NCBI GenBank assembly: GCA_946886175.1 | Contig: CAMPIA010000085.1 | Span: 1 to 6,100, forward strand | Source of the DNA: an uncultured Altererythrobacter sp. | Lineage (GTDB): Bacteria > Pseudomonadota > Alphaproteobacteria > Sphingomonadales > Sphingomonadaceae | Direction of reading: 5' to 3' | Length of the DNA: 6,100 bases | Shown: positions 1 to 5,391 of the stretch, one piece after another | Layout: each line of letters opens with the position of its first letter | Position numbering within the stretch: position 1 is the first letter of the stretch | Made by a program: the position numbers and the translations under genes | The notes under the pieces: generated by a model | What the model was told of the DNA's origin: nothing | Database searches by the model: none | What the model saw: the letters and a program-made list of their open reading frames with translations, nothing else

Positions 1-20
1 GGGAGGGTGAAGGTCGCCAT
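1..20 (-). CDS. Start of a leftward gene, possibly succinate dehydrogenase iron-sulfur subunit (SdhB), cut by the window edge
   Basis: Reading the minus strand, an ATG at 20-18 opens a frame giving MATFTL and then a codon starting CC (Pro), after which the window ends. An AGGA ribosome binding site lies at 28-31, 7 nt before the ATG, which supports a real start. Alphaproteobacterial SdhB proteins commonly begin with this kind of sequence (Met-Ala-x-Phe-Thr-Leu-Pro), so SdhB, which carries electrons from succinate oxidation to quinone in complex II, is the best guess. Six complete codons are too few to prove it. The gene would lie downstream of, and on the same strand as, the membrane protein at 202-750, with a 181-bp gap between them. 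Confidence 0.35.
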
Positions 21-27
21 CGTTCGA

Positions 28-31
28 TCCT
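28..31 (-). promoter_or_regulatory. Ribosome binding site of the left-edge gene
   Basis: The minus strand reads AGGA here, 7 nt before the ATG at 20. It is the main support for calling a start in only 20 nt of visible coding sequence. Confidence 0.4.
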
Positions 32-201
32 GTTGCTTCGCCAGCCTCTCTAGCGACTGGCATTGCGCTGACAAGGGCGCGGGCGCTTGTTGATGAAACA
101 CATCCGGGGCGCTGCCTGAAGCGTTTCAAAGGCGAGCGCCCGAGTCGCGCGCGATTCGCTCGATGGCGTAGCAGGGGGCGGGGCGTGTAGGACAGCGCCA
201 A

Positions 202-750
202 TCAGGACGGCGACGTGGCGCGCGCCTTCGCGAAAAGCCAGCCCGCGGTCGCCCAGATCGCGGCGAGAAACGCGGCGATGACCCAGGTGAAATGGCCGTG
301 GTATTGCGCGACTGCGGCGATCGCGAACTGGGCGGCGGCCATGGCGAAGAGCGCCTTCGACAGCGGCCGTGCGCGAAAGCGGACGACGATTGCCGCCAGA
401 CCGAGCGCGGCGAGTACGGCGAAGTACATCAGATTGAGCGGATTGCCCTCGTTGCCGATGATCCCGACCGCCGCGTTAGACCAGACAGTGAAGAACGCTG
501 CGCCGACCGCGATCGCCACGCCTGCGCGGTAGGCGACGTCGTGCGACAGGCGCAGCCCGATCTCCATTAGCAGCGCCGAACCGAAGATCAGCACCGCCGC
601 GAAGATGAAGTCGGCTCCATCCCACAGCATTCCGGGCACGGCGAGCTTGGCCACCACCGGCACCGCATAGAGCGCCGCGGCGCCGCCCCAGACCAGCGGC
701 CGCCACGGGAGCCGGGCGAGCCAGCCGTCGTTCGAAAGCACGTCGTTCAT
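202..750 (-). CDS. Six-helix integral membrane protein of unknown function
   Basis: 182 residues, mostly hydrophobic, with about six predicted membrane segments near residues 17-39, 46-66, 73-98, 105-124, 129-149 and 155-174. There is a short polar N-terminus with no cleavable signal peptide and a short basic tail. No catalytic motif is visible. The stretch around residues 91-110 (AVGIIGNEGNPLNLMY) sits at the end of helix 3 and the start of helix 4, and resembles a motif I recall from uncharacterised small proteobacterial membrane proteins; its function is not known. The ATG at 750 is chosen because GAGGAG lies 8 nt upstream. The gene is divergent from the HAD phosphatase and points away from the surface-glycan genes, so it probably belongs to a separate transcription unit. 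Confidence is high that it is a gene and low for any role. Confidence 0.85.
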   Translation of the reverse strand: MNDVLSNDGWLARLPWRPLVWGGAAALYAVPVVAKLAVPGMLWDGADFIFAAVLIFGSALLMEIGLRLSHDVAYRAGVAIAVGAAFFTVWSNAAVGIIGNEGNPLNLMYFAVLAALGLAAIVVRFRARPLSKALFAMAAAQFAIAAVAQYHGHFTWVIAAFLAAIWATAGWLFAKARATSPS

Positions 751-758
751 GTCACAAG

Positions 759-764
759 CTCCTC
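759..764 (-). promoter_or_regulatory. Strong ribosome binding site for the membrane protein
   Basis: The minus strand reads GAGGAG, with 8 nt between it and the ATG at 750. It is the clearest Shine-Dalgarno site in the window and fixes the start of the 182-residue protein. Confidence 0.7.
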
Positions 765-847
765 GTCCGGAAGAACGCGCAGGGTGCCCGATCGCGCGGT
801 GAGAGGCATGAGCGAACGCTGAGCAATCGGTGAAAAGCGCGTGGCAT

Positions 848-872
848 GCGGGCCGGGCTTGCCCGCGCGGGC
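848..872 (+). repeat. Overlapping GC-rich inverted repeats just upstream of the HAD start
   Basis: GCGGGC at 848-853 pairs with GCCCGC at 861-866. CGGGC at 854-858 is mirrored by GCCCG at 861-865. GCCCGCGCGGGC at 861-872 is a perfect 12-bp palindrome. The same GCCCG arm can therefore join several alternative stems, 24 nt before the ATG at 897. This could be an operator or a structured leader, but such repeats also arise by chance in very GC-rich DNA. Confidence 0.25.
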
Positions 873-896
873 GGGTGGTGGCAGGCGCGGCGCGTC

Positions 897-1565
897 ATGC
901 GCATCGCGATCTACGACCTCGACCGGACGGTGCTGCGTCATGCGAGCTATACGCCGTTCCTGTTCTTCGCGGCGCGCCGCCGGGCGCGCTGGCGGCTGGC
1001 GTTCGCGCCGGTGTGGATCGCGGCGATGGCGCTCTACAAGGCGCGCCTGTTCTCGCGCGACGCGCTGAAGAACTTCGGTCTGCGACTGTTCCTGGGGCGC
1101 AACGCGGACGAAGCGGCGCTCGCCGATCTCGGCGCGGCGTTCGCCCGGCATGTGGTTCCCGCATGGGTCGCGCCGCGCGCCGCGGCGAGTATCGCGCGCG
1201 AGCGCGAGGAGGGCCACCGGCTGGTGCTGGCGACCGCGGCGATGGGGTTCTACGCGCGCCCGATCGGCGAGCTGCTCGGGTTCGACGCAGTGGTGGCCAC
1301 CGAATGCGTCACCGATCCCGGGCGCCACGCGCCGCGCATTGCGGGCCGCAACTGCTACGCCGCGGACAAGCTCGAAGCGTGTCGCCGTTGGCTCGATGAT
1401 GCGGGGGTGGTGCGGGCCGAGGCGCGCCTGCGGTTCTATTCCGACAGCGCGAGCGACGCCCCGCTGCTCGACTTCGTGGACGAGGCGTTCCTGGTCGATC
1501 CCGGCCGCTCCGCGCGTGCGCGGGCCGGGCGCGATGGGTGGCAGGTGGTTCGCTTCAACCGCTGA
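897..1565 (+). CDS. HAD superfamily subfamily IB phosphatase (SerB-like)
   Basis: A 222-residue soluble hydrolase with all four HAD motifs in order. Motif I is DLDRT, with Asp7 as the nucleophile and Asp9 as acid/base. Motif II is Thr113 in LATAAM. Lys158 in AADKLEA is the motif III lysine. Motif IV is YSDSASDAPLL, with Asp183 and Asp187 for Mg2+. The insert after motif I (about residues 15-100) is the cap expected of subfamily IB, and part of it (31-47) is rather hydrophobic. Family members remove phosphate from small molecules such as phosphoserine, or from lipid-linked alcohols; the substrate here is not evident. The ATG at 897 is preferred over the in-frame ATG at 846 because it puts motif I at residue 7, as is usual in the family. 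The ribosome binding site is weak. Its 3' end overlaps the convergent transferase gene by 11 nt. Confidence 0.88.
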   Translation: MRIAIYDLDRTVLRHASYTPFLFFAARRRARWRLAFAPVWIAAMALYKARLFSRDALKNFGLRLFLGRNADEAALADLGAAFARHVVPAWVAPRAAASIAREREEGHRLVLATAAMGFYARPIGELLGFDAVVATECVTDPGRHAPRIAGRNCYAADKLEACRRWLDDAGVVRAEARLRFYSDSASDAPLLDFVDEAFLVDPGRSARARAGRDGWQVVRFNR

Positions 1566-2742
1566 CGGCGAGCAGCCCGGCGATCGCGTCGGCCCCGCGC
1601 CGCGAGGCGCTGCGGCGTGGATCGACGTCCATAGTATAGGCGAAGAGGCGCTCCTGGATCGGACGGAAGCGCGCGGCGGTCGCCTGCCACTGCGGCAATT
1701 CTTCCATCAACCCCTGCGCGTCGCGCAAGACCGGGCCGTTCTGCCAGAACTGGTAGGCGCCGGACCCTTGCGCCGCGGCATCGAGGAAATAGCACGCGCC
1801 GGGATCGCGCAGGAACTCGTAGACCTGGCTGCTGACGTCGCCGACGTAGATGTCCGCCGCGCGGGTGTAGGTCATGTCGAACAGCGCGGGCCCGCCGGTG
1901 TCGATCAGCACGTTGGCCGCCCGCCGCGCTGCCTCCGGGATCTCGGGGCGGAGCCGCGCGACGCGGTATTCGGGCGAAACGTGGAACTTCTTGCGGAACA
2001 GCATGACGTGGGGGGCGAACACGAGGTTGAAGCGGTCGGCCTGGCTCGCCAGCGCCTCGAGGATTGCCGGGCCGTGATCGTACCACGACGACAGCTTGGG
2101 ATCGAAGTGGGGATTGTAGAGGATCGTCGGGCGGTCGTTGGCGAACAGGCGCGGCAGCGGGCGATGCGCGACCGCGTCGAACTTGGCGTAGCCGATCAGG
2201 CGGCACTGCTCGGGCGCGGCGATGCCGTGCGCGACCATCTCGTCGATCACCTTTTGCCCGCTGAGCAGGAAGTAATCGAACTGGGCGAGCTCGGGATGAT
2301 AGGTGACGCTGCGGTCGCCCGCGCCGTGGGGCACGAAGACGAAGCGCGGCGCGGCCTCGCCCATCGTGCGGCGCAGCCGGCGGCGGACGCGCAGGCAGGT
2401 CCGCTCGGGCGAGACGATCAAGTCGGCCGCGGCGAACAACGCGGTGTTCGCGCGCAGGCGGGCAAGCCGGACGACCGGGGCGATCCGGTTGGGCAGGGCG
2501 AGGACGGCCGAGGCCGCGGGGGCCAACGAGAGATCGACCCAGCGCACCGCCCGCGCCGCATCCGCGCCTATCAGCTCGCGGATCGTGCGCTCGATCAGCG
2601 GGGTGCCGACCGCGGCGATCACCTCTATCCCGCGCGCGCTCGCGGCGAGCTCGGCCATGATCCCGGCGATATGCGCCGCCTGATGCGCCGCGTCGTGGTT
2701 GTAAAGGAAGAGCACGCTCGGGTGCGGAGGGGCGATGCTCAC
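1555..2742 (-). CDS. CDP-glycerol glycerophosphotransferase-like (TagB/TagF-like) protein, second of a tandem pair
   Basis: 395 residues with a GT-B-like layout. The N-terminal half opens with VLFLYNHDAAH and contains a His-Gly pair at 139-140 (FVFVPHG). The C-terminal half carries ILYNPHFDP (207-215), FAPHVMLF (242-249) and ADIYVGDVSSQVYEF (296-310). I align these with the HG(T), YxPTW, HP and DYSS motifs of CDP-glycerol:poly(glycerophosphate) glycerophosphotransferases (the TagB/TagF family), which pass glycerol phosphate from CDP-glycerol to a lipid-linked acceptor. No membrane helix is evident, so it is probably cytoplasmic or peripheral at the inner membrane. The start is the GTG at 2742-2740, which overlaps the TGA of the upstream paralogue as GTGA and implies translational coupling. 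Its stop overlaps the convergent HAD gene. Donor and acceptor are unknown; a different polyol or sugar phosphate is possible. Confidence 0.82.
   Translation of the reverse strand: MSIAPPHPSVLFLYNHDAAHQAAHIAGIMAELAASARGIEVIAAVGTPLIERTIRELIGADAARAVRWVDLSLAPAASAVLALPNRIAPVVRLARLRANTALFAAADLIVSPERTCLRVRRRLRRTMGEAAPRFVFVPHGAGDRSVTYHPELAQFDYFLLSGQKVIDEMVAHGIAAPEQCRLIGYAKFDAVAHRPLPRLFANDRPTILYNPHFDPKLSSWYDHGPAILEALASQADRFNLVFAPHVMLFRKKFHVSPEYRVARLRPEIPEAARRAANVLIDTGGPALFDMTYTRAADIYVGDVSSQVYEFLRDPGACYFLDAAAQGSGAYQFWQNGPVLRDAQGLMEELPQWQATAARFRPIQERLFAYTMDVDPRRSASRRGADAIAGLLAVSG
1823..1854 (-). repeat. 32-nt exact direct repeat, copy in the second transferase gene
   Basis: This segment is identical over 32 nt to 3022-3053, about 1.2 kb away. 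In both genes it is read in the same codon frame on the minus strand and encodes DIYVGDVSSQ plus the first two bases of Val, the DYSS-like motif. The flanking codons differ at synonymous sites. It comes from paralogy rather than being a mobile element. Confidence 0.9.
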
Positions 2743-3872
2743 GGATCGACCCGTCCGCGCGCCATGTATTCGAGGATCGTGTCCACGCTGCGCGTTACCG
2801 ATGCCGGGCCGGTGTCGCCGAGCGCCTGCGCCGCGACCCGCTCCTGAACTTCGCGGAAGCCCGCGTGCATCTCGGGCGCGCGACGGATGGCGGCCATCAG
2901 ATCGTCCGGATGCTCGATCACCTCGCCCATTTCCCAGGCGTGGAAATGCGGGTTGCCCCGCCAGTCGATCTTTTTCGGATTGAGAAACACGCAAGGGCGC
3001 GGCCGCGCAATGAATTCGAACACCTGGCTGCTGACGTCGCCGACGTAGATGTCGGCCGCCTCGGTATAAGTGTTGTCGAGCGAGCGGTCGGAACCGGGAT
3101 CGACCAGAATGGTTGTGTCGCTGCGGCCGCGCAGCGCCTCGCGGACCGCGGGCTTGCGGCGGCGGAACAGCTTGACGTGCGGCGCGACGATCAGGTTCAT
3201 CGACCGGTCCTGAGCGAAGTCGCGCATCATGGGTTCGAAGAATGCGTCCCAACTGCGCAGGGCGGGTTCCTTGTGCGGGTTGTAGAGCACCGTGGGACCG
3301 GCGTTGGCGAACAGCGGTGCGGCGCCTTTCGCGAGCAGCGCGGTCGTGACGAATTTGGGATAGCCGACCGCGGCGACATGCCCTTCGCGCGCGATCCCGT
3401 CGCGCAAGTAGGCGTCGACGTCGGCCGGTCCCTTGACCAGGATCAGATCGCAGTGCGCGGCCTCCCTCAGCGAGGGCACCGCCCGGTGCGCGGGGCCGTG
3501 CATGATGAGGATGCGCTTCGGGCGATGCGCCTCGGGCTCACCCCTGAACAGCCGCGCGATGACCTCCTCGGTCGAGATCACCGCGTCGTAGGACCGCAGC
3601 ATCGCCTCGTTGCGCGCCAGGACTTGCGGCTTGGCCAGGCCGAACACGCGCGCCTTCTGGATCGCGCCGCCGATCACGCCCGCGCCGAGGGGCGTGGAAA
3701 CGACCTGGGGCGCTCCGTGCGCGGCGGCCAGCCGGGCGAGTTGCGCCGGTGTCTCCGGATCGACATGAAACACATCGACCTGAACGCCGCCGCGCCGCAT
3801 CAGCGCGAACAGCACCGCGGCCCCGTGATAGACTTGGTACGCCTCGGCAATGAAGACGAATGCGAATTTCAT
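2739..3872 (-). CDS. CDP-glycerol glycerophosphotransferase-like (TagB/TagF-like) protein, first of a tandem pair
   Basis: 377 residues, a diverged paralogue of the next gene. It starts MKFAFVFIAEAYQVYHG, a Rossmann-type first strand. It has a His-Gly pair at 125-126 (ILIMHGPAHR), VLYNPHKEP (195-203), VAPHVKLF (229-236) and ADIYVGDVSSQVFEF (273-287) in the same order and at similar spacing as its neighbour. The first 120 residues differ most between the two, which suggests different acceptors, while the C-terminal, presumed donor-binding half is conserved. The ATG at 3872 is chosen because further upstream starts would run into the flippase gene and add a low-complexity, non-homologous leader. 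The ribosome binding site is weak. The gene is divergent from the flippase across 184 bp and coupled to the second transferase by a GTGA overlap. The pair may act like a TagB primase and TagF polymerase, or as two decorating enzymes; this is inference. Confidence 0.82.
   Translation of the reverse strand: MKFAFVFIAEAYQVYHGAAVLFALMRRGGVQVDVFHVDPETPAQLARLAAAHGAPQVVSTPLGAGVIGGAIQKARVFGLAKPQVLARNEAMLRSYDAVISTEEVIARLFRGEPEAHRPKRILIMHGPAHRAVPSLREAAHCDLILVKGPADVDAYLRDGIAREGHVAAVGYPKFVTTALLAKGAAPLFANAGPTVLYNPHKEPALRSWDAFFEPMMRDFAQDRSMNLIVAPHVKLFRRRKPAVREALRGRSDTTILVDPGSDRSLDNTYTEAADIYVGDVSSQVFEFIARPRPCVFLNPKKIDWRGNPHFHAWEMGEVIEHPDDLMAAIRRAPEMHAGFREVQERVAAQALGDTGPASVTRSVDTILEYMARGRVDP
3022..3053 (-). 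repeat. 32-nt exact direct repeat, copy in the first transferase gene
   Basis: The partner of 1823-1854. The match ends abruptly on both sides, where even synonymous bases of the neighbouring Ala and Val codons differ. A shorter shared block of 13 nt is found at 2136-2148 and 3302-3314, encoding the conserved Leu-Phe-Ala-Asn stretch. Confidence 0.9.
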
Positions 3873-4056
3873 GGTCGCGCCGCTTAGGGTCAAAACGCAA
3901 TCAGGTCGAGGATCGTGATCGCCGGGTTTCGACCCTGGCCGAAACGGGCCGGTGGCAATGCCGGGTGAGGGCCGAGCTGGGGCGCGGGCGCCATCGCGCG
4001 CATACGCCGCCTCGCCCCGCTTGTGCGGCAAATGTTTCTCGTCCAGAGCCGCCGGG
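3873..4056. promoter_or_regulatory. Divergent intergenic region between the transferase pair and the flippase operon
   Basis: A 184-bp gap with two gene sets leading away from it, so promoters for both are expected here. I cannot identify a clear sigma-70 -35/-10 pair on either strand. It contains the inverted repeat at 3926-3945. The reading frame of the flippase stays open leftward to a GTG at 3952, but the predicted extra residues are Arg/Ala-rich and unlike a flippase N-terminus, so I treat that part as non-coding. Confidence 0.45.
3926..3945. repeat. Inverted repeat GTTTCG-N8-CGAAAC, possible operator
   Basis: Two 6-bp arms (3926-3931 and 3940-3945) are separated by 8 nt, in the middle of the divergent gap. 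There is no T-tract, so it is not a typical terminator. The arm and spacer sizes would suit a dimeric repressor, which could control both directions. It is a single, short copy and may be chance. Confidence 0.2.
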
Positions 4057-5391
4057 ATGGTGCAATCGCTCGACAGTGGCAACCAGGCCGGTGAAGGATT
4101 CCGACGCGTTCTCAAGAACATCGGATGGCTTCTGGGCGGCAAGGGCTTTGGCGCGGTGTGCAGCCTGATCTATCTCGCGATCCTGTCGCGATCGCTCGGG
4201 GTCAAGGATTTCGGCCACTTTTCGCTGATTTTCGGCACCGCGCAGGCGCTGGTCGCGCTGGCGGGCTTCCAGACCTGGCAGACGATAGTGCGGTTCGGCG
4301 CCCCCGATGTGCTCAAGGGCGACTGGGGCCGCTTCGGCCGGCTGGCGGTGTTCGGGGCGGTGATCGACGCGGTCGGCGCGCTGCTCGGATGCGCGCTCGC
4401 GGCGGCGATCTTCTACGCCTTCGGCGCGGCGCTCGAACTCAACCCCAACTACATCGACACCGCGTTCGCGTTCATCTGCGTGCTGGTGTGGGCGCGCGTC
4501 TCGGCGCCGCTCGGCGTGTTGCGGGTGCTCGACCGCTACGATCTCGCGGTCGGGGCGGGCGCGATCACCCCGGCCGCGCGGCTCGGCGCGGCCGTGGCGA
4601 TCTGGCTGACCGGACCGACGGTGGAGCGTTTCCTGATCGCGTGGGCCGCGATCGAGCTGATTGTGGCGGCGATCTACTGGACCATCGCCTGGCGGCTGCA
4701 GCCCGGCGCGCTCAGGCTTTCCTACGTTCGTGACTGGCGGCAGACGTTGCGCGAACACCCGGGAATCCTCGGCTTTCTCGGGCTCAACTACATCAACTCC
4801 TCGGTGCTCTCGGTGCTACACCAGGGGCCATTGCTGGCGGTCGGATATTTCCTCGGGACGAGCGCGGCGGGCGTCTATCGGATTGCCGACCAGCTCGCCA
4901 ACGGTCTCTCGAAACTCGCCACGCTGACCGCGCAGGCGCTCTATCCCGAGGTCAACCGCCAGCGCCACGGATCGCCGCTCGACGAGTTCCGCAAACTGGT
5001 GCGGCGGATCAATCTCATGGTCATGGGGACCGGCATCATCGTCGTCGCGCTGGCGGCGTGGCTGGGCGAGGCGCTGCTGGTGCTGATCGGCGGGAGCGAT
5101 TTCGCGCGCGGCGGCGTGGTGCTGGTTCCGCTGGCGGTCGGCGCGGCGTTCGAACTGGCGAGCGTGTCGTACGAGCCGGTGCTCCACGCGACCGGCCACA
5201 CCGCCTATCCCCTGCTCGGACGTCTGCTCGCTGTCGCGGCGCTGGGCGTGGGCATCTATCTGTTGGTGGGCGGGGGCGCGGTCGGTATCGGCTGGGCCGC
5301 CGCGCTGAGCTTCGCGGTCGGCTATCTCGCGATGAGCGCGATGACCTGGTGGGCGCTGCGGCAGGTTGCGCGCAGCGACGCGCGCGCATGA
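4057..5391 (+). CDS. Wzx-type polysaccharide flippase (MOP superfamily)
   Basis: 444 residues with about twelve membrane segments, for example near 28-45, 55-75, 95-120, 133-152, 165-185, 190-212, 232-255, 256-275, 320-345, 353-372, 386-405 and 407-433. The N-terminal pattern (KNIGWLLGGKG, then SRSLGVKDFGHFSLIFG) and the later QTWQTIVRFG and ALYPEVNRQ stretches are typical of the polysaccharide transport/Wzx family, which moves undecaprenyl-linked glycans from the inner to the outer face of the cytoplasmic membrane. The length fits the family (about 400-500). The ATG at 4057 is chosen because it puts the first helix about 20 residues in; an in-frame GTG at 3952 would add a non-hydrophobic Arg-rich leader. 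The Shine-Dalgarno site is weak. Its TGA overlaps the ATG of the nucleotidyltransferase (ATGA), so the two are co-translated. A gene symbol is not assigned because the glycan is unknown. Confidence 0.88.
   Translation: MVQSLDSGNQAGEGFRRVLKNIGWLLGGKGFGAVCSLIYLAILSRSLGVKDFGHFSLIFGTAQALVALAGFQTWQTIVRFGAPDVLKGDWGRFGRLAVFGAVIDAVGALLGCALAAAIFYAFGAALELNPNYIDTAFAFICVLVWARVSAPLGVLRVLDRYDLAVGAGAITPAARLGAAVAIWLTGPTVERFLIAWAAIELIVAAIYWTIAWRLQPGALRLSYVRDWRQTLREHPGILGFLGLNYINSSVLSVLHQGPLLAVGYFLGTSAAGVYRIADQLANGLSKLATLTAQALYPEVNRQRHGSPLDEFRKLVRRINLMVMGTGIIVVALAAWLGEALLVLIGGSDFARGGVVLVPLAVGAAFELASVSYEPVLHATGHTAYPLLGRLLAVAALGVGIYLLVGGGAVGIGWAAALSFAVGYLAMSAMTWWALRQVARSDARA

Larger units (their letters stand above)
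751..896. promoter_or_regulatory. Divergent intergenic region between the membrane protein and the HAD phosphatase
   Basis: This 146-bp gap must hold the promoters of both divergent genes unless the phosphatase is read from elsewhere. I found no convincing -35/-10 pair by eye. It holds the GAGGAG site at 759-764. Close to the phosphatase start there is a cluster of overlapping GC-rich palindromes at 848-872. A frame open on the minus strand through this gap (stop at 747-749) continues antisense to the phosphatase and is judged a chance reading frame. Confidence 0.4.

Noticed and set aside
846..896. N-terminal extension of the HAD phosphatase to the ATG at 846
   Set aside because: It would place the DxDxT motif 17 residues further in than usual and would translate through the palindrome cluster; the ATG at 897 is the typical position.
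747..1328. A 193-codon minus-strand frame ending in an ATGA overlap with the membrane protein start
   Set aside because: The overlap looks operon-like, but most of the frame is antisense to the HAD phosphatase and the translation is Arg/Pro-rich without domain features.
1150..2847. A 565-codon open frame on the plus strand across the HAD end and the second transferase
   Set aside because: It is antisense to genes with clear family motifs, and its translation is low-complexity, rich in Arg, Asp, Ala and Gly with no recognisable domain. Long antisense frames are expected in DNA with GC-rich third positions.
1555..3252. A longer version of the second transferase starting at an ATG at 3252
   Set aside because: The first 170 residues would be an out-of-frame reading of the first transferase gene. 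The GTG at 2742, overlapping the upstream stop as GTGA, gives a family-length protein.
2865..3887. A 340-codon open frame on the plus strand opposite the first transferase
   Set aside because: Antisense shadow: Arg/Asp/His-rich translation, no motif, no ribosome binding site; the minus-strand gene explains the sequence.
3952..4056. N-terminal extension of the flippase to a GTG at 3952
   Set aside because: It would add 35 Arg/Ala/Pro/Gly-rich residues without a helix ahead of a normal Wzx N-terminus; the ATG at 4057 fits the family better.
3901..4758. A 285-codon minus-strand frame opposite the flippase
   Set aside because: Arg/His/Glu-rich shadow with no domain; the opposite strand has a clear twelve-helix transporter.
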